Positions 45,670 to 52,561 of a stretch of 62,310 nt of DNA are shown piece by piece. Source of the DNA: Planctomycetota bacterium (lineage in GTDB: Bacteria; Planctomycetota; UBA1135; UBA2386). Location of the stretch: assembly GCA_020849665.1 (NCBI GenBank), contig JADLFX010000032.1, positions 1 to 62,310 on the forward strand, written 5' to 3'. Position 1 is the stretch's first letter; each line of letters begins with the position of its first letter. Both the position numbers and the translations under genes were made by a program. The notes beneath the pieces are model-generated. The model had not been told where the DNA came from, made no database searches, and saw nothing but the letters and a program-made list of their open reading frames with translations.

Positions 45670-46769
45670 GCCACCTCGATCACGTGCTTGACGCCGGGCG
45701 TGCGCTGCAGCAGCAGCTGGTCATAGCGCTCCAGCGGGTGCCGGCTGCTGATCAGCGCCGGCACGACGTCCGGCCACGACGCGACGAAGTGCTGCAGGTC
45801 GGCGACCGCGGCTGCGAACGCGTGGGCGCCGGCGTTGACCGTGCCGAGCACCACCTGGTTCTTGAGCACCAGATTGCGCATCAGCAGGTCGGTGTCGACG
45901 GTGACCGGGGCCTTGCGCCCCGGCACGCCGGTGAACACGAACACGCCGTTGGTGCCGAGCGCCCCCATGGCGGCGAACGAGGTCTGCGAGGCACCCATGG
46001 CCTCGTAGATCAGATCGATCGAGCCCAACTCCCTGCCGAGCTGCTCCGCCGGCACCTCCTCGGCCGCCACGAAGTGGGCGCCGAACGCCTCGACGATCGC
46101 CTGCCGTTCGCCGTCGCTGCGGGAGTAGACCCAGGTCTCGAAACCGGAGGCGACGAGCTTCATGGCGCCGAGCAGGCCGACCGGCCCGGCTCCGAGCACG
46201 ACCGCCTTGTGGCAGAACTGCCGGCCGCCCGGTTGCATGGTGCAGGCCCACGGCAGCCGCTGCTGCAGGAGCTCGACCTGCAGCATGGCCTTCTCGGCGA
46301 TCGTCAGCGGCTCCACGAGTACGCCGACCCCGCGTAGCGAATGTGGCAGCACGTTCAGCGTGCGCTGGTCGTCGACGACGAACTCGGTCATGAAGCCATG
46401 CAGCTCCTTGATGCCGCGCTCGCGGAAGTCGCCAGTGATGCAGAAGTCCTGACGGCCGGTCCGGCACGGCACGCAGTGCGCGTGGGCGCACGGCCGGCGC
46501 ACGGTAGGCACGACCAGGTCGCCGAGGCGCACCTGGGTGACTTCCGGTCCGAGTTCGACGACCTCCGCGAGCGACTCATGGCCGATCACCAGGTGGTCGC
46601 AGCCCGCCGGTGGCGTGCCGTACTCCATGGCGCAGATCTCGCGATCGGTGCCGCAGACACCGACCTCGAGCACGCGCATGCGGACCGAGGTCGGGGAATC
46701 GAGGCGCGGCGCGTCGATCTGGCGCAGCTCGACGGAGCGCCGCGACGGCACGACGGCGACGGCCTTCAT
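45666..46769 (-). CDS. Zinc-dependent sugar (glucose 1-) dehydrogenase family
   Basis: A 367-residue medium-chain dehydrogenase from ATG 46769 (ATGA overlap with the DoxX stop). The N-terminal half has EVGVCGTDREICAMEYG and a late Cys set (RRPCAHAHCVPCRTGRQDFC) for zinc; the coenzyme loop is VVLGAGPVGLLGAMKLV. The sequence GHESLAEVVELGPEV follows the glucose dehydrogenase branch (GlcDH of archaea and bacteria). It would oxidise glucose or another aldose to the lactone with NAD(P)+. A glucosidase gene follows in the run, and a secreted gluconolactonase-like gene lies in a separate run at 50063, which fits a glucose-oxidising set. Confidence 0.85.
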   Translation of the reverse strand: MKAVAVVPSRRSVELRQIDAPRLDSPTSVRMRVLEVGVCGTDREICAMEYGTPPAGCDHLVIGHESLAEVVELGPEVTQVRLGDLVVPTVRRPCAHAHCVPCRTGRQDFCITGDFRERGIKELHGFMTEFVVDDQRTLNVLPHSLRGVGVLVEPLTIAEKAMLQVELLQQRLPWACTMQPGGRQFCHKAVVLGAGPVGLLGAMKLVASGFETWVYSRSDGERQAIVEAFGAHFVAAEEVPAEQLGRELGSIDLIYEAMGASQTSFAAMGALGTNGVFVFTGVPGRKAPVTVDTDLLMRNLVLKNQVVLGTVNAGAHAFAAAVADLQHFVASWPDVVPALISSRHPLERYDQLLLQRTPGVKHVIEVA

Positions 46770-47260
46770 GCGTGGGTTCCTTGCGGCATTGCGGCGCTGC
46801 CAACGCCGGGGACGGATCGGCGGCGGAGCAGGGCGTCCAGCGACGCGCGGCCGGGACCGAATGCGAGCACGGTCAGGGCCGCCATCAGGTAGGGATACGG
46901 TGCGGCTCCGACGAAGGCAGCGAGGCCGCCCAGTTCGCCGCGGTGCGCCGTCAGGTAGGCGACCACCATGTTGCCGGTCAGCAGCAGTGCCACGGGCCGG
47001 CTCGCGAGCCCCAGGAGCAAGAGGAGTCCGCCGAAGCACTCGAGCAGCCCGACGAGCAGCGCGTTGGCCCCCGCCAGTGGGAGACCGAGGCTGGCGAAGA
47101 ACTCGGCCGTGCCAGCGAGATTGCCGAGCTTGCCCTTGCCGGTGGCGAAGAACATCCAGCCCCAGGTCAGGCGGATCAGGAGGAGGACCGGGTCGCGCAG
47201 TCTGTCGAGGACACGCGACGCGATGCGGTCGTAGGACGCGAGCAGCACCGATGGGTTCAT
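46766..47260 (-). CDS. DoxX-family membrane protein (HvfX/BufD-like)
   Basis: A 164-residue protein with four membrane helices (LLLIRLTWGWMFFATGKGKL, LLVGLLECFGGLLLLLGLA, VALLLTGNMVVAYL, and a last helix YLMAALTVLAFG). GGAG precedes ATG 47260. DoxX proteins of this sort accompany MNIO peptide systems (HvfX, BufD/GigD), where they are thought to aid export or copper handling. The gene faces the cysteine-repeat peptide gene across a 185 bp shared promoter region and leads the seven-gene run down to 39143. Confidence 0.88.
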   Translation of the reverse strand: MNPSVLLASYDRIASRVLDRLRDPVLLLIRLTWGWMFFATGKGKLGNLAGTAEFFASLGLPLAGANALLVGLLECFGGLLLLLGLASRPVALLLTGNMVVAYLTAHRGELGGLAAFVGAAPYPYLMAALTVLAFGPGRASLDALLRRRSVPGVGSAAMPQGTHA

Positions 47261-47445
47261 TGCGGCTCCGATGCGGGACCGATCGCGTGGTTACGGCGCG
47301 GGCGGCGGCGACCGGACGCTGTGCGGCGGGCCGGCGGGAAACCGCCCGCGCAGGGGCGCATCGAATGGCGCGGACGGCGAGCGGCGCGTGACCGCTGCGT
47401 CGCTCCGCAACGAACGACGCGGCTCAGCCGCAAGGGAATGATCCG
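47261..47445. promoter_or_regulatory. Divergent promoter region between DoxX and peptide genes
   Basis: These 185 bp must hold the promoters of both the DoxX run (-) and the peptide gene (+). The peptide ribosome site is AAGGGA near 47432-47437, 8 bases before ATG 47446. A GGAAAC at 47337-47342 is an ECF-like -35 candidate for the plus strand, but no convincing -10 was found at the right distance. Confidence 0.5.
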
Positions 47446-47742
47446 ATGAGGAAGTCTCGCAGCAAGGTCTCGAAGTTCCTGGTCGGCGCGGCGATCGCCG
47501 GCCTGTGGGTCGGCTCGACCGCGCCGCTGCTGTCTTGCAGCGGCGACGGAGGGGCGAGCGCCAAGGAGCGCAACGGCTGCAACGGCCCGAACGGCTGCGG
47601 CGGCGCCGGCAGCGGCAAGAAGGAGGCCAACGGCTGCAGCGGCCCGAATGGCTGCGGTGCCGCCGGCCACGGCAAGAAGGAGGCCAACGGCTGCGGCGGC
47701 CCGAACGGCTGCAAGGGGACCCACGAGCAGAAGAAGAACTAG
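47446..47742 (+). CDS. Exported cysteine-repeat peptide, candidate MNIO precursor
   Basis: A 98-residue product. The leader (MRKSRSKVSKFLVGAAIAGL) ends at PLLSC31, which could be a lipobox or a Sec cleavage region. The mature part is almost only three 19-residue repeats (residues 40-58, 59-77, 78-96) of the form KEANGCxGPNGCxxA..GK, so six Cys occur as C-x5-C pairs spaced by 13 residues. Short Cys repeats after a signal peptide are what HvfA/BufA-type MNIO substrates look like (EGKCGEGKCG-type repeats in HvfA). The DoxX gene beside it and the MNIO pair 9 kb away support the idea. If modified, each NGC could carry an oxazolone/thioamide or thiooxazole copper site; if not, it could still be a thiolate metal-binding peptide. 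Confidence 0.8.
   Translation: MRKSRSKVSKFLVGAAIAGLWVGSTAPLLSCSGDGGASAKERNGCNGPNGCGGAGSGKKEANGCSGPNGCGAAGHGKKEANGCGGPNGCKGTHEQKKN
47563..47733 (+). repeat. Three tandem 57 bp coding repeats in the peptide gene
   Basis: Units at 47563-47619, 47620-47676 and 47677-47733 each encode 19 residues starting K-E-(A/R)-N-G-C and are nearly identical at the DNA level (AAGGAGGCCAACGGCTGC recurs in units two and three). The high identity suggests recent expansion or conversion, so copy number may vary between strains. Confidence 0.9.
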
Positions 47743-47767
47743 CGGGGAGCGACGCGCGGCAAGGACG

Positions 47768-47803
47768 ACACGGCGGCGGTGGCCCGGGGCACCGCCGCCG
47801 TGT
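47768..47803 (+). terminator. Strong hairpin between peptide gene and sigma-factor gene
   Basis: A perfect 14 bp inverted repeat (ACACGGCGGCGGTG at 47768-47781 and its complement at 47790-47803) with an 8-nt loop, 25 bp after the peptide stop. No U run follows, so it may act as a leaky terminator, or protect the 3' end of the peptide mRNA, letting the peptide be made in excess over the sigma factor. Confidence 0.75.
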
Positions 47804-47887
47804 GCGTACCCGGCGAAACCGGCGGCTGCGGCCGCGCAACCAAGCGGCGCAGACGCTAGGCTCCGACCCGAATCCCCAGAGGACGCG

Positions 47888-48541
47888 ATGACCACTCCCA
47901 GCGATGCCAACCGTGGCGCCGGATATGCCGGTGCGGGATCGTTGCCTCCGGCGGACGACAGCGAGCAGGTACTGCTCGCGCGTCTGCGCCGCGGTGACGA
48001 CGACGCCTTCGCGATCGTCGTGCGCGACCAGGGTCGGCAGATGCTGGCGACGGCCCGGCGGCTGCTCGGCAACGAGGAGGACGCCCGTGAAGCGCTCCAG
48101 GAGGCGTTCGTCGCCGTGTTCCGTTCGATCGCCTCGTTCGCGGGCAACGCGCGGCTGGCCACCTGGATGCATCGGGTGGTCGTCAACACGGCGCTCATGA
48201 AGCTCCGCAGACGGCGCTGCCGGCCCGAGTGCGCGCTCGAGGACCTGCTGCCGCGCTTCTCCGAGGACGGACATCACCTGGAACCGCCATGCCCGAGAAG
48301 CGGGCGCCCCGAACTGGACCTGCAGCGCGAGGAGAACCGCACGATCGTGCGCAATGCCATCGACCAGCTGCCGGCCACCTACCGCGAGGTGGTCCTGCTG
48401 CGCGACATCGAAGAGTTGTCGACGGGGGAGGTCAGCGAGGTGCTGGGCATCACCGCCAACGCCGTGAAGATCCGTCTGCACCGCGCCCGCCAGGCCCTGC
48501 GGACGCTGCTCGAACGCACTTTCGAGGACCGCCTACCATGA
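47888..48541 (+). CDS. ECF (sigma-70 family) RNA polymerase sigma factor
   Basis: A 217-residue protein from ATG 47888, with AGAGGA upstream. Region 2 is clear (DDAFAIVVRDQGRQMLATAR, ALQEAFVAVFRSIASFAGN, LATWMHRVVVNTALMKLRRR), and so is region 4 (IDQLPATYREVVLLRDIEEL, GITANAVKIRLHRARQAL). The stop overlaps the next gene (ATGA), a zf-HC2 protein, the usual anti-sigma partner. MNIO operons in Caulobacter are controlled by an ECF sigma factor (SigF) with a membrane anti-sigma; here the anti-sigma candidates are soluble. It may drive the peptide and DoxX promoters next door. Confidence 0.9.
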   Translation: MTTPSDANRGAGYAGAGSLPPADDSEQVLLARLRRGDDDAFAIVVRDQGRQMLATARRLLGNEEDAREALQEAFVAVFRSIASFAGNARLATWMHRVVVNTALMKLRRRRCRPECALEDLLPRFSEDGHHLEPPCPRSGRPELDLQREENRTIVRNAIDQLPATYREVVLLRDIEELSTGEVSEVLGITANAVKIRLHRARQALRTLLERTFEDRLP

Positions 48542-48777
48542 CTTGCCGTGAGTTTGCCGAATTCCTGGACGCCTTCCTCGCGGGCACGCTGCCCAGCGAG
48601 CAGGCTCTCGCGTTCCAGCGCCACCTGGCGATCTGCGCCGACTGCATCGCCTATCTCGACTCCTACCAGCGGACCATGGCTGCGTGCCGCACGCTGCGGG
48701 GAGAGGACGCGTTGCCCGCCGACGTCCCCGAGGAACTGGTCGAGGCGATCCTCAGGTCGCGCGGCGGGCGCCGGTGA
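48538..48777 (+). CDS. Small zf-HC2 protein, anti-sigma-like (first of two)
   Basis: A 79-residue product with Cys3 (MTCREFAEFLDAFLAG) and the His29-x3-Cys33-x2-Cys36 set (RHLAICADCIAYL) of the zf-HC2 anti-sigma domain. There is no membrane helix, so it is a soluble zinc-binding anti-sigma type that could react to oxidation or metal stress. The start overlaps the sigma-factor stop, and a second paralogue follows 16 bp downstream. Confidence 0.85.
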   Translation: MTCREFAEFLDAFLAGTLPSEQALAFQRHLAICADCIAYLDSYQRTMAACRTLRGEDALPADVPEELVEAILRSRGGRR

Positions 48778-48793
48778 GGTGGGGGGTGTCCGG

Positions 48794-49033
48794 TTGGTTT
48801 CCTGCCGCGAGTTCCTCGAGCTGTTCCTCGACGACTGGCTCGAGGGCGCGCTGCCGGCGCGCCGCTGGCGACAATGCGACCGGCACCTGGACCTCTGCGT
48901 CGCGTGCGCGGAGTCTGCGGCCGCCTACCGGACCACGGTGCGGATGCTGCGTCGCCTCGGGCGCACGGCCGGCTCGGAGCCGCTGCCGGAAGAGATGACC
49001 CGGGCAATCCTCGCGCGATCGCGGACGAGCTGA
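48794..49033 (+). CDS. Small zf-HC2 protein, anti-sigma-like (second of two)
   Basis: A 79-residue paralogue of the preceding protein, read from TTG 48794 behind a G-rich ribosome site (GTG 48779 is an alternative). It has VSCREFLELFLDDWLEGALP, then CDRHLDLCVACAES, so the His-x3-Cys-x2-Cys zinc site is kept, with an extra Cys28 near it. Same length and layout as its neighbour suggest a tandem duplication followed by divergence. One may bind the sigma factor and the other a different partner. Confidence 0.75.
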   Translation: MVSCREFLELFLDDWLEGALPARRWRQCDRHLDLCVACAESAAAYRTTVRMLRRLGRTAGSEPLPEEMTRAILARSRTS

Positions 49034-49051
49034 GCGGGCGGCCGCCGGACC

Positions 49052-49999
49052 TCAGCCGACGACCTCCACGCCGGCTCCGTGCGTCAGCCGGCCGATCGGC
49101 TCAGCCGGCTCGTTCCAGGCGCGCGTGTGGCCGAGCCAGCGGTCGGCGTCGCGCTCGGGCACCAGCGCGAGCATGCCGCAGCCGACGCTGCATGCCGCGG
49201 CCGCCGCGGAGAGCCGGGTGCCGTCCGCGAGCAGTTGCGGGAACGGCGGCGGTGGCCGCCATGCCCGGAGGTCCAGTCCGGCCCCGACGCCTGCCGGCAG
49301 CGCTGCGGCAAGGCTGCCCGTGAGCCCCCCGTCCGCCACGACCAGGAGCCGGGCGGGCCAGCGCTGCCGCAGCGGGTCGCGCAGCACGCTGAAGAAGCTC
49401 GCCTGCGGCACCAGCAGCGCGTCGGCGAGCCGGTCGCCGCCGGGCAGGGATTGCTCCGGGTCGAGCCCGAGCTGTCGCTGCCGCTCCACGGTCCATTCGA
49501 AGTCCGAGTCGCAGGGGCCGTGACCGCGCAGCGCCAGCACGACGTTGCCCGGCTCCGGGGTCATCGGGTGCGCGATCACGCCGCCCGCCAGCGTCAGGGC
49601 CACGTGCTCGAGCCCGGTCGCCGCCCGCGCCTGGCCGCATGCCAGTTCGAGGTCGTGGGCATGGCCGCCGCGCACGATGCCCGCGACGACGCCCTCGGCC
49701 AGTGCGGAGTCGTCGGCCGCCAGCACGTCCAGCGCCACCGCACGCGGCAGTGCCATGCGCGCCAGCAACGCGTCGACCGCGGCGTGGATCATGTCGATGC
49801 CGAGGGCGACCGCGAGCCCGCGTTCGCGCGCGAGTTCGCGCCGGCGGCCGATGGCACGCGAGGCCAGCGCGAGCGACGGCACCGGCTCGCCCGCCAGCAG
49901 GCACGCCTTGCCCGGCTGCAACGGTGCAGGCAGCAGGTCACCGAGCCAGGCAGGCGGACGGACCGCGACGGCGGCGGCAGGGCGGGCGGGGGCGGCCAT
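49052..49999 (-). CDS. PurM/AIR-synthase-like protein, orphan type
   Basis: A 315-residue protein from ATG 49999. The fold is hinted by the N-terminal GIDMIHAAVDALLARM and AVALDVLAADDSALAEGVV segments, and by the late CSVGCGMLALVPERDADRW and IGRLTHGAGVEVVG, which parallel the PurM C-terminal domain. The ATP-binding loops of true PurM are not obvious. It lies alone between the SMP-30 gene and the zf-HC2 genes, not with other purine genes. It may be a dark paralogue that binds a nucleotide or metal cofactor. Identification is tentative. Confidence 0.5.
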   Translation of the reverse strand: MAAPARPAAAVAVRPPAWLGDLLPAPLQPGKACLLAGEPVPSLALASRAIGRRRELARERGLAVALGIDMIHAAVDALLARMALPRAVALDVLAADDSALAEGVVAGIVRGGHAHDLELACGQARAATGLEHVALTLAGGVIAHPMTPEPGNVVLALRGHGPCDSDFEWTVERQRQLGLDPEQSLPGGDRLADALLVPQASFFSVLRDPLRQRWPARLLVVADGGLTGSLAAALPAGVGAGLDLRAWRPPPPFPQLLADGTRLSAAAAACSVGCGMLALVPERDADRWLGHTRAWNEPAEPIGRLTHGAGVEVVG

Positions 50000-50062
50000 G
50001 CAGCCGCAGGATACCCGGACCGGAGGCGGCACGTCCGCATCCGGTCCACGTGCAGCTGCCCG

Positions 50063-51646
50063 CTACCAGCGCAGCGCGAGCACCGCGTGGTCGGCGGCCA
50101 CGAACAGCGTGCGTGGATCGCCGCCGAACGCGCAGTTCGCGGTCGCCACGCCGGTGTGCAGCACGCCGAGCAGGGTGCCGTCGGGGTGGATCACGTAGAG
50201 CCCGCCCGGACCGCATGCGAAGAGGTGGCCCGACGCGTCGACCTTCATGCCGTCGGGGGAGCCAGGGCGCACGCCCTTCCATGGCGCGGCATCGAGCAGC
50301 AACGCGCGCCGGCCGGGGTGGCCGCGGTCGTCGAGCTCGACCCGCAGCCACTTCGGCGCCTCGGGGTCCGCGTCGCTGAGGTAGAGCGTGCGCCCGTCGG
50401 GCGACAGCGCCAGGCCGTTCGGCCCCCGCAGGTCCTGGACCAGGACGGTCAGCGCGCCGTCGGGCGTGCGCCGGTAGACGCCGGCGAACGGCACCTCGCG
50501 CCCCGGGTCGTCGAATTGCCTGGGCAGGCCGAACGGCGGGTCGGTGAAGTACAGGTCGCCGTTGGGCGCCAGCAACAGGTCGTTGGGGCTGTTGAGCCGC
50601 CGGTCCCCGTGGCGGTCGACGACCGTCGTGAACCTGCCGCTCGCCTCCCGGCGGACGATGCGGCGGTCGCCGTGCTGGCAGAGCCAGAGCTGCCCTTGCG
50701 AATCGACGGCGAGCCCGTTGCTGCCGGGTTCGCGCCCCGCGAACGGTGCGGTGCCCGTGTAGCCGCTCGGCGACAGGAACGTCGTGGTGCCGCCTGCGGG
50801 CGTCCAGCGCAGCACCTCGTTGCGCGGGATGTCGGAGAAGTAGAGGCATCCGGCCTCGCGGTCCCACGCCGGGCCCTCGACCCACGCGTGGCCACTGCTG
50901 ACCTCCTCGACGGTTCCGTGCGGCGAGACGGCCCGGTCGAGCCTCGGATCGAGCCGCTCCCAGCGCAGGTCCAGCGGCTTGCCCCACGCCGGCGACGGAA
51001 GGAGCCGCAGCTTCGCCGTGCGGATCCACAGGTAGTTGGCGGGCGGATCCGACAGCGGGCCGTTGCTGCCGAACACGGCGACCGTGAACTGCTGGCCCGC
51101 AAACGCGCGGTGCGTGAGCAGCACGCGGTTGGCCGCATTCCAGCCCGCGACCAGGGCGCCGCCGCGCTGGCCGAGATGGCGCGGCAGCTTCCCGTCGACC
51201 CAGATCTCGGCGTAGTCGTCGAGCACCACCTCGAGTTCGAGCGCACGGCCGGCCACCGGCACGCCGCCGATCATGGCGGGAACCGTGATGCGGAGCCGGT
51301 ACCAGCCGAAGCAGAGCCGGCCGCTGCCGCGCCGCTGCTGCAGGCTGTCCGCTGCGATCACCTCCCAGGCGGAGTCGTCGAAGTCGGCGCCGCCGGCGTG
51401 CGGCGCGATGTCCCAGGTGCGGTTCACGGGTCCCGTCGGCCGCCGATCGGGACCGGCGGCACGGAACTCGACCTCGACGATCCCCGCATCGTGATAGCGC
51501 CATTCGGCGGCCACCGCAGCGGCGCCCGCGCGGGAACCGAGGTCGAGTTCGGCCAGCGCCGCCGACTGCGCTGGCAACAGCGCGGCGAACGCGGCCCAGG
51601 CCGCGGTCAGGGCCAGCAGCCTACCGGCCGGACTCGTGGGGGGCAT
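50063..51646 (-). CDS. Secreted SMP-30/gluconolactonase-like protein with N-terminal jelly-roll
   Basis: A 527-residue exported protein from ATG 51646 (signal peptide around AGRLLALTAAWAAFAALLPA). Residues of about 30-210 form a galactose-binding-like beta sandwich (FGWYRLRITVPAMIGG, ELEVVLDDYAEIWVDG). The rest is the six-bladed SMP-30 propeller: WVEGPAWDREAGCLYFSDI, GSNGLAVDSQGQLW, RLNSPNDLLLAPNGDLYFTD, RGPNGLALSPDGRTLYLSDA and SPDGMKVDASGHLFACGPGG, with Glu/Asn/Asp metal positions kept. It probably hydrolyses a lactone, fitting the glucose-oxidising genes nearby. It overlaps the HbpS-cupin gene by 26 bp. Confidence 0.88.
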   Translation of the reverse strand: MPPTSPAGRLLALTAAWAAFAALLPAQSAALAELDLGSRAGAAAVAAEWRYHDAGIVEVEFRAAGPDRRPTGPVNRTWDIAPHAGGADFDDSAWEVIAADSLQQRRGSGRLCFGWYRLRITVPAMIGGVPVAGRALELEVVLDDYAEIWVDGKLPRHLGQRGGALVAGWNAANRVLLTHRAFAGQQFTVAVFGSNGPLSDPPANYLWIRTAKLRLLPSPAWGKPLDLRWERLDPRLDRAVSPHGTVEEVSSGHAWVEGPAWDREAGCLYFSDIPRNEVLRWTPAGGTTTFLSPSGYTGTAPFAGREPGSNGLAVDSQGQLWLCQHGDRRIVRREASGRFTTVVDRHGDRRLNSPNDLLLAPNGDLYFTDPPFGLPRQFDDPGREVPFAGVYRRTPDGALTVLVQDLRGPNGLALSPDGRTLYLSDADPEAPKWLRVELDDRGHPGRRALLLDAAPWKGVRPGSPDGMKVDASGHLFACGPGGLYVIHPDGTLLGVLHTGVATANCAFGGDPRTLFVAADHAVLALRW

Positions 51647-52541
51647 GGAGCACCTTGACGACGAAGTAGGTGAACGGCGCCTCGACCCGCTGGAACCAGT
51701 GCGGGGTGCCCCGCGGCACGACGACGACGTCGCCGGGGGCCAGCGTCCGCACGGCGCCACCCTCGATCCCGCTGCCGCGGACTTCCTGCGGCGCCGTCGT
51801 CCGGGGCTCGACGACCCTCCCGCCGGTCACGAAGGTCGCCTGGCCGGTGAGCACGTGGATCACGTCGGTCTCATCGGCGTGGACCTCGGCAAGGCCCGCC
51901 GCGTCGCGCCGGCTGGCGTGGATCTTGTACTCCGCGGTCTCCAGGAGCGGCTGGCCCTTGGCAAAGGCGTCCTGCACCCTGGCGGCGTCCAGGTGCACGA
52001 CCGGACCGGGCGTGGCGTCGCAGCAGGCGACCGCGGCGCCCTGCATCTGCACCGCCGCCGCGGCGGTCGCGATCTCGTCGTCCTGCGTGGCACTGGCCGC
52101 GCCGCTGACCCCGACGGCGCCCACGACCTGGCCGTCGACGACGATCGGCACGCCGCCCTGGAGCGGCGTGAAGTCGGCCAGCGCGGTCATTGCCGTGCGG
52201 CCCTTGTTGATCACGTCCTCGAACACGCGCGTCGGCTTCTGGAACAGCGCGGCCGTACGTGCCTTGCCGGCGCTGACCGTGCCTGCCATTGGGAAGGTGC
52301 CGTCGAGGCGCTCGAGGTAGAGCAGGCTGCCGCCGGCGTCGGCGACCGCGATCGCGGCGCCTGGCGCGGACCGTCGTCGGGCCTCGGCGACGGCGGCGGC
52401 CGCGACTTGCTTGGCGCCGTGCAGCGTCAGCTGCGGACGGACGGCGAGCGGGGCCGCAGGACTCGGCTCGCTCGCCGGGGCCTGGGCGGCGGCGCCACCC
52501 GCGAGGGCGGCGCCGAGGATCATCGATTGGAGGAAGCGCAT
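51621..52541 (-). CDS. Secreted HbpS/GlcG-like domain fused to a cupin
   Basis: A 306-residue exported protein (MRFLQSMILGAALAGGAAAQ). Residues 40-180 are a GlcG/HbpS (DUF336) domain: GAAIAVADAGGSLLYLERLD, AFPMAGTVSAGKART-like and PLQGGVPIVVDGQVVGAVGV. HbpS binds heme and senses redox stress in Streptomyces. Residues 200-306 are a cupin (VHADETDVIHVLTGQATFVT, APGDVVVVPRGTPHWFQRV), with His residues for a metal. The fused pair may bind heme or a redox cofactor in the periplasm. GAGG lies 9 bases before ATG 52541, and the DM13 gene ends 20 bp upstream. Confidence 0.85.
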   Translation of the reverse strand: MRFLQSMILGAALAGGAAAQAPASEPSPAAPLAVRPQLTLHGAKQVAAAAVAEARRRSAPGAAIAVADAGGSLLYLERLDGTFPMAGTVSAGKARTAALFQKPTRVFEDVINKGRTAMTALADFTPLQGGVPIVVDGQVVGAVGVSGAASATQDDEIATAAAAVQMQGAAVACCDATPGPVVHLDAARVQDAFAKGQPLLETAEYKIHASRRDAAGLAEVHADETDVIHVLTGQATFVTGGRVVEPRTTAPQEVRGSGIEGGAVRTLAPGDVVVVPRGTPHWFQRVEAPFTYFVVKVLHAPHESGR

Positions 52542-52561
52542 GGTTGTCTGCCTCGGTGCTC

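Noticed and set aside
41711..45691. 1326-codon plus-strand frame
   Set aside because: Antisense to aquaporin and glucosidase genes, both with clear family motifs; its own product shows no domain.
47330..47365. ECF-type promoter (GGAAAC) before the peptide gene
   Set aside because: The -35 fits but no accepted -10 follows at 16-17 bases; kept only as a possibility in the regulatory region.
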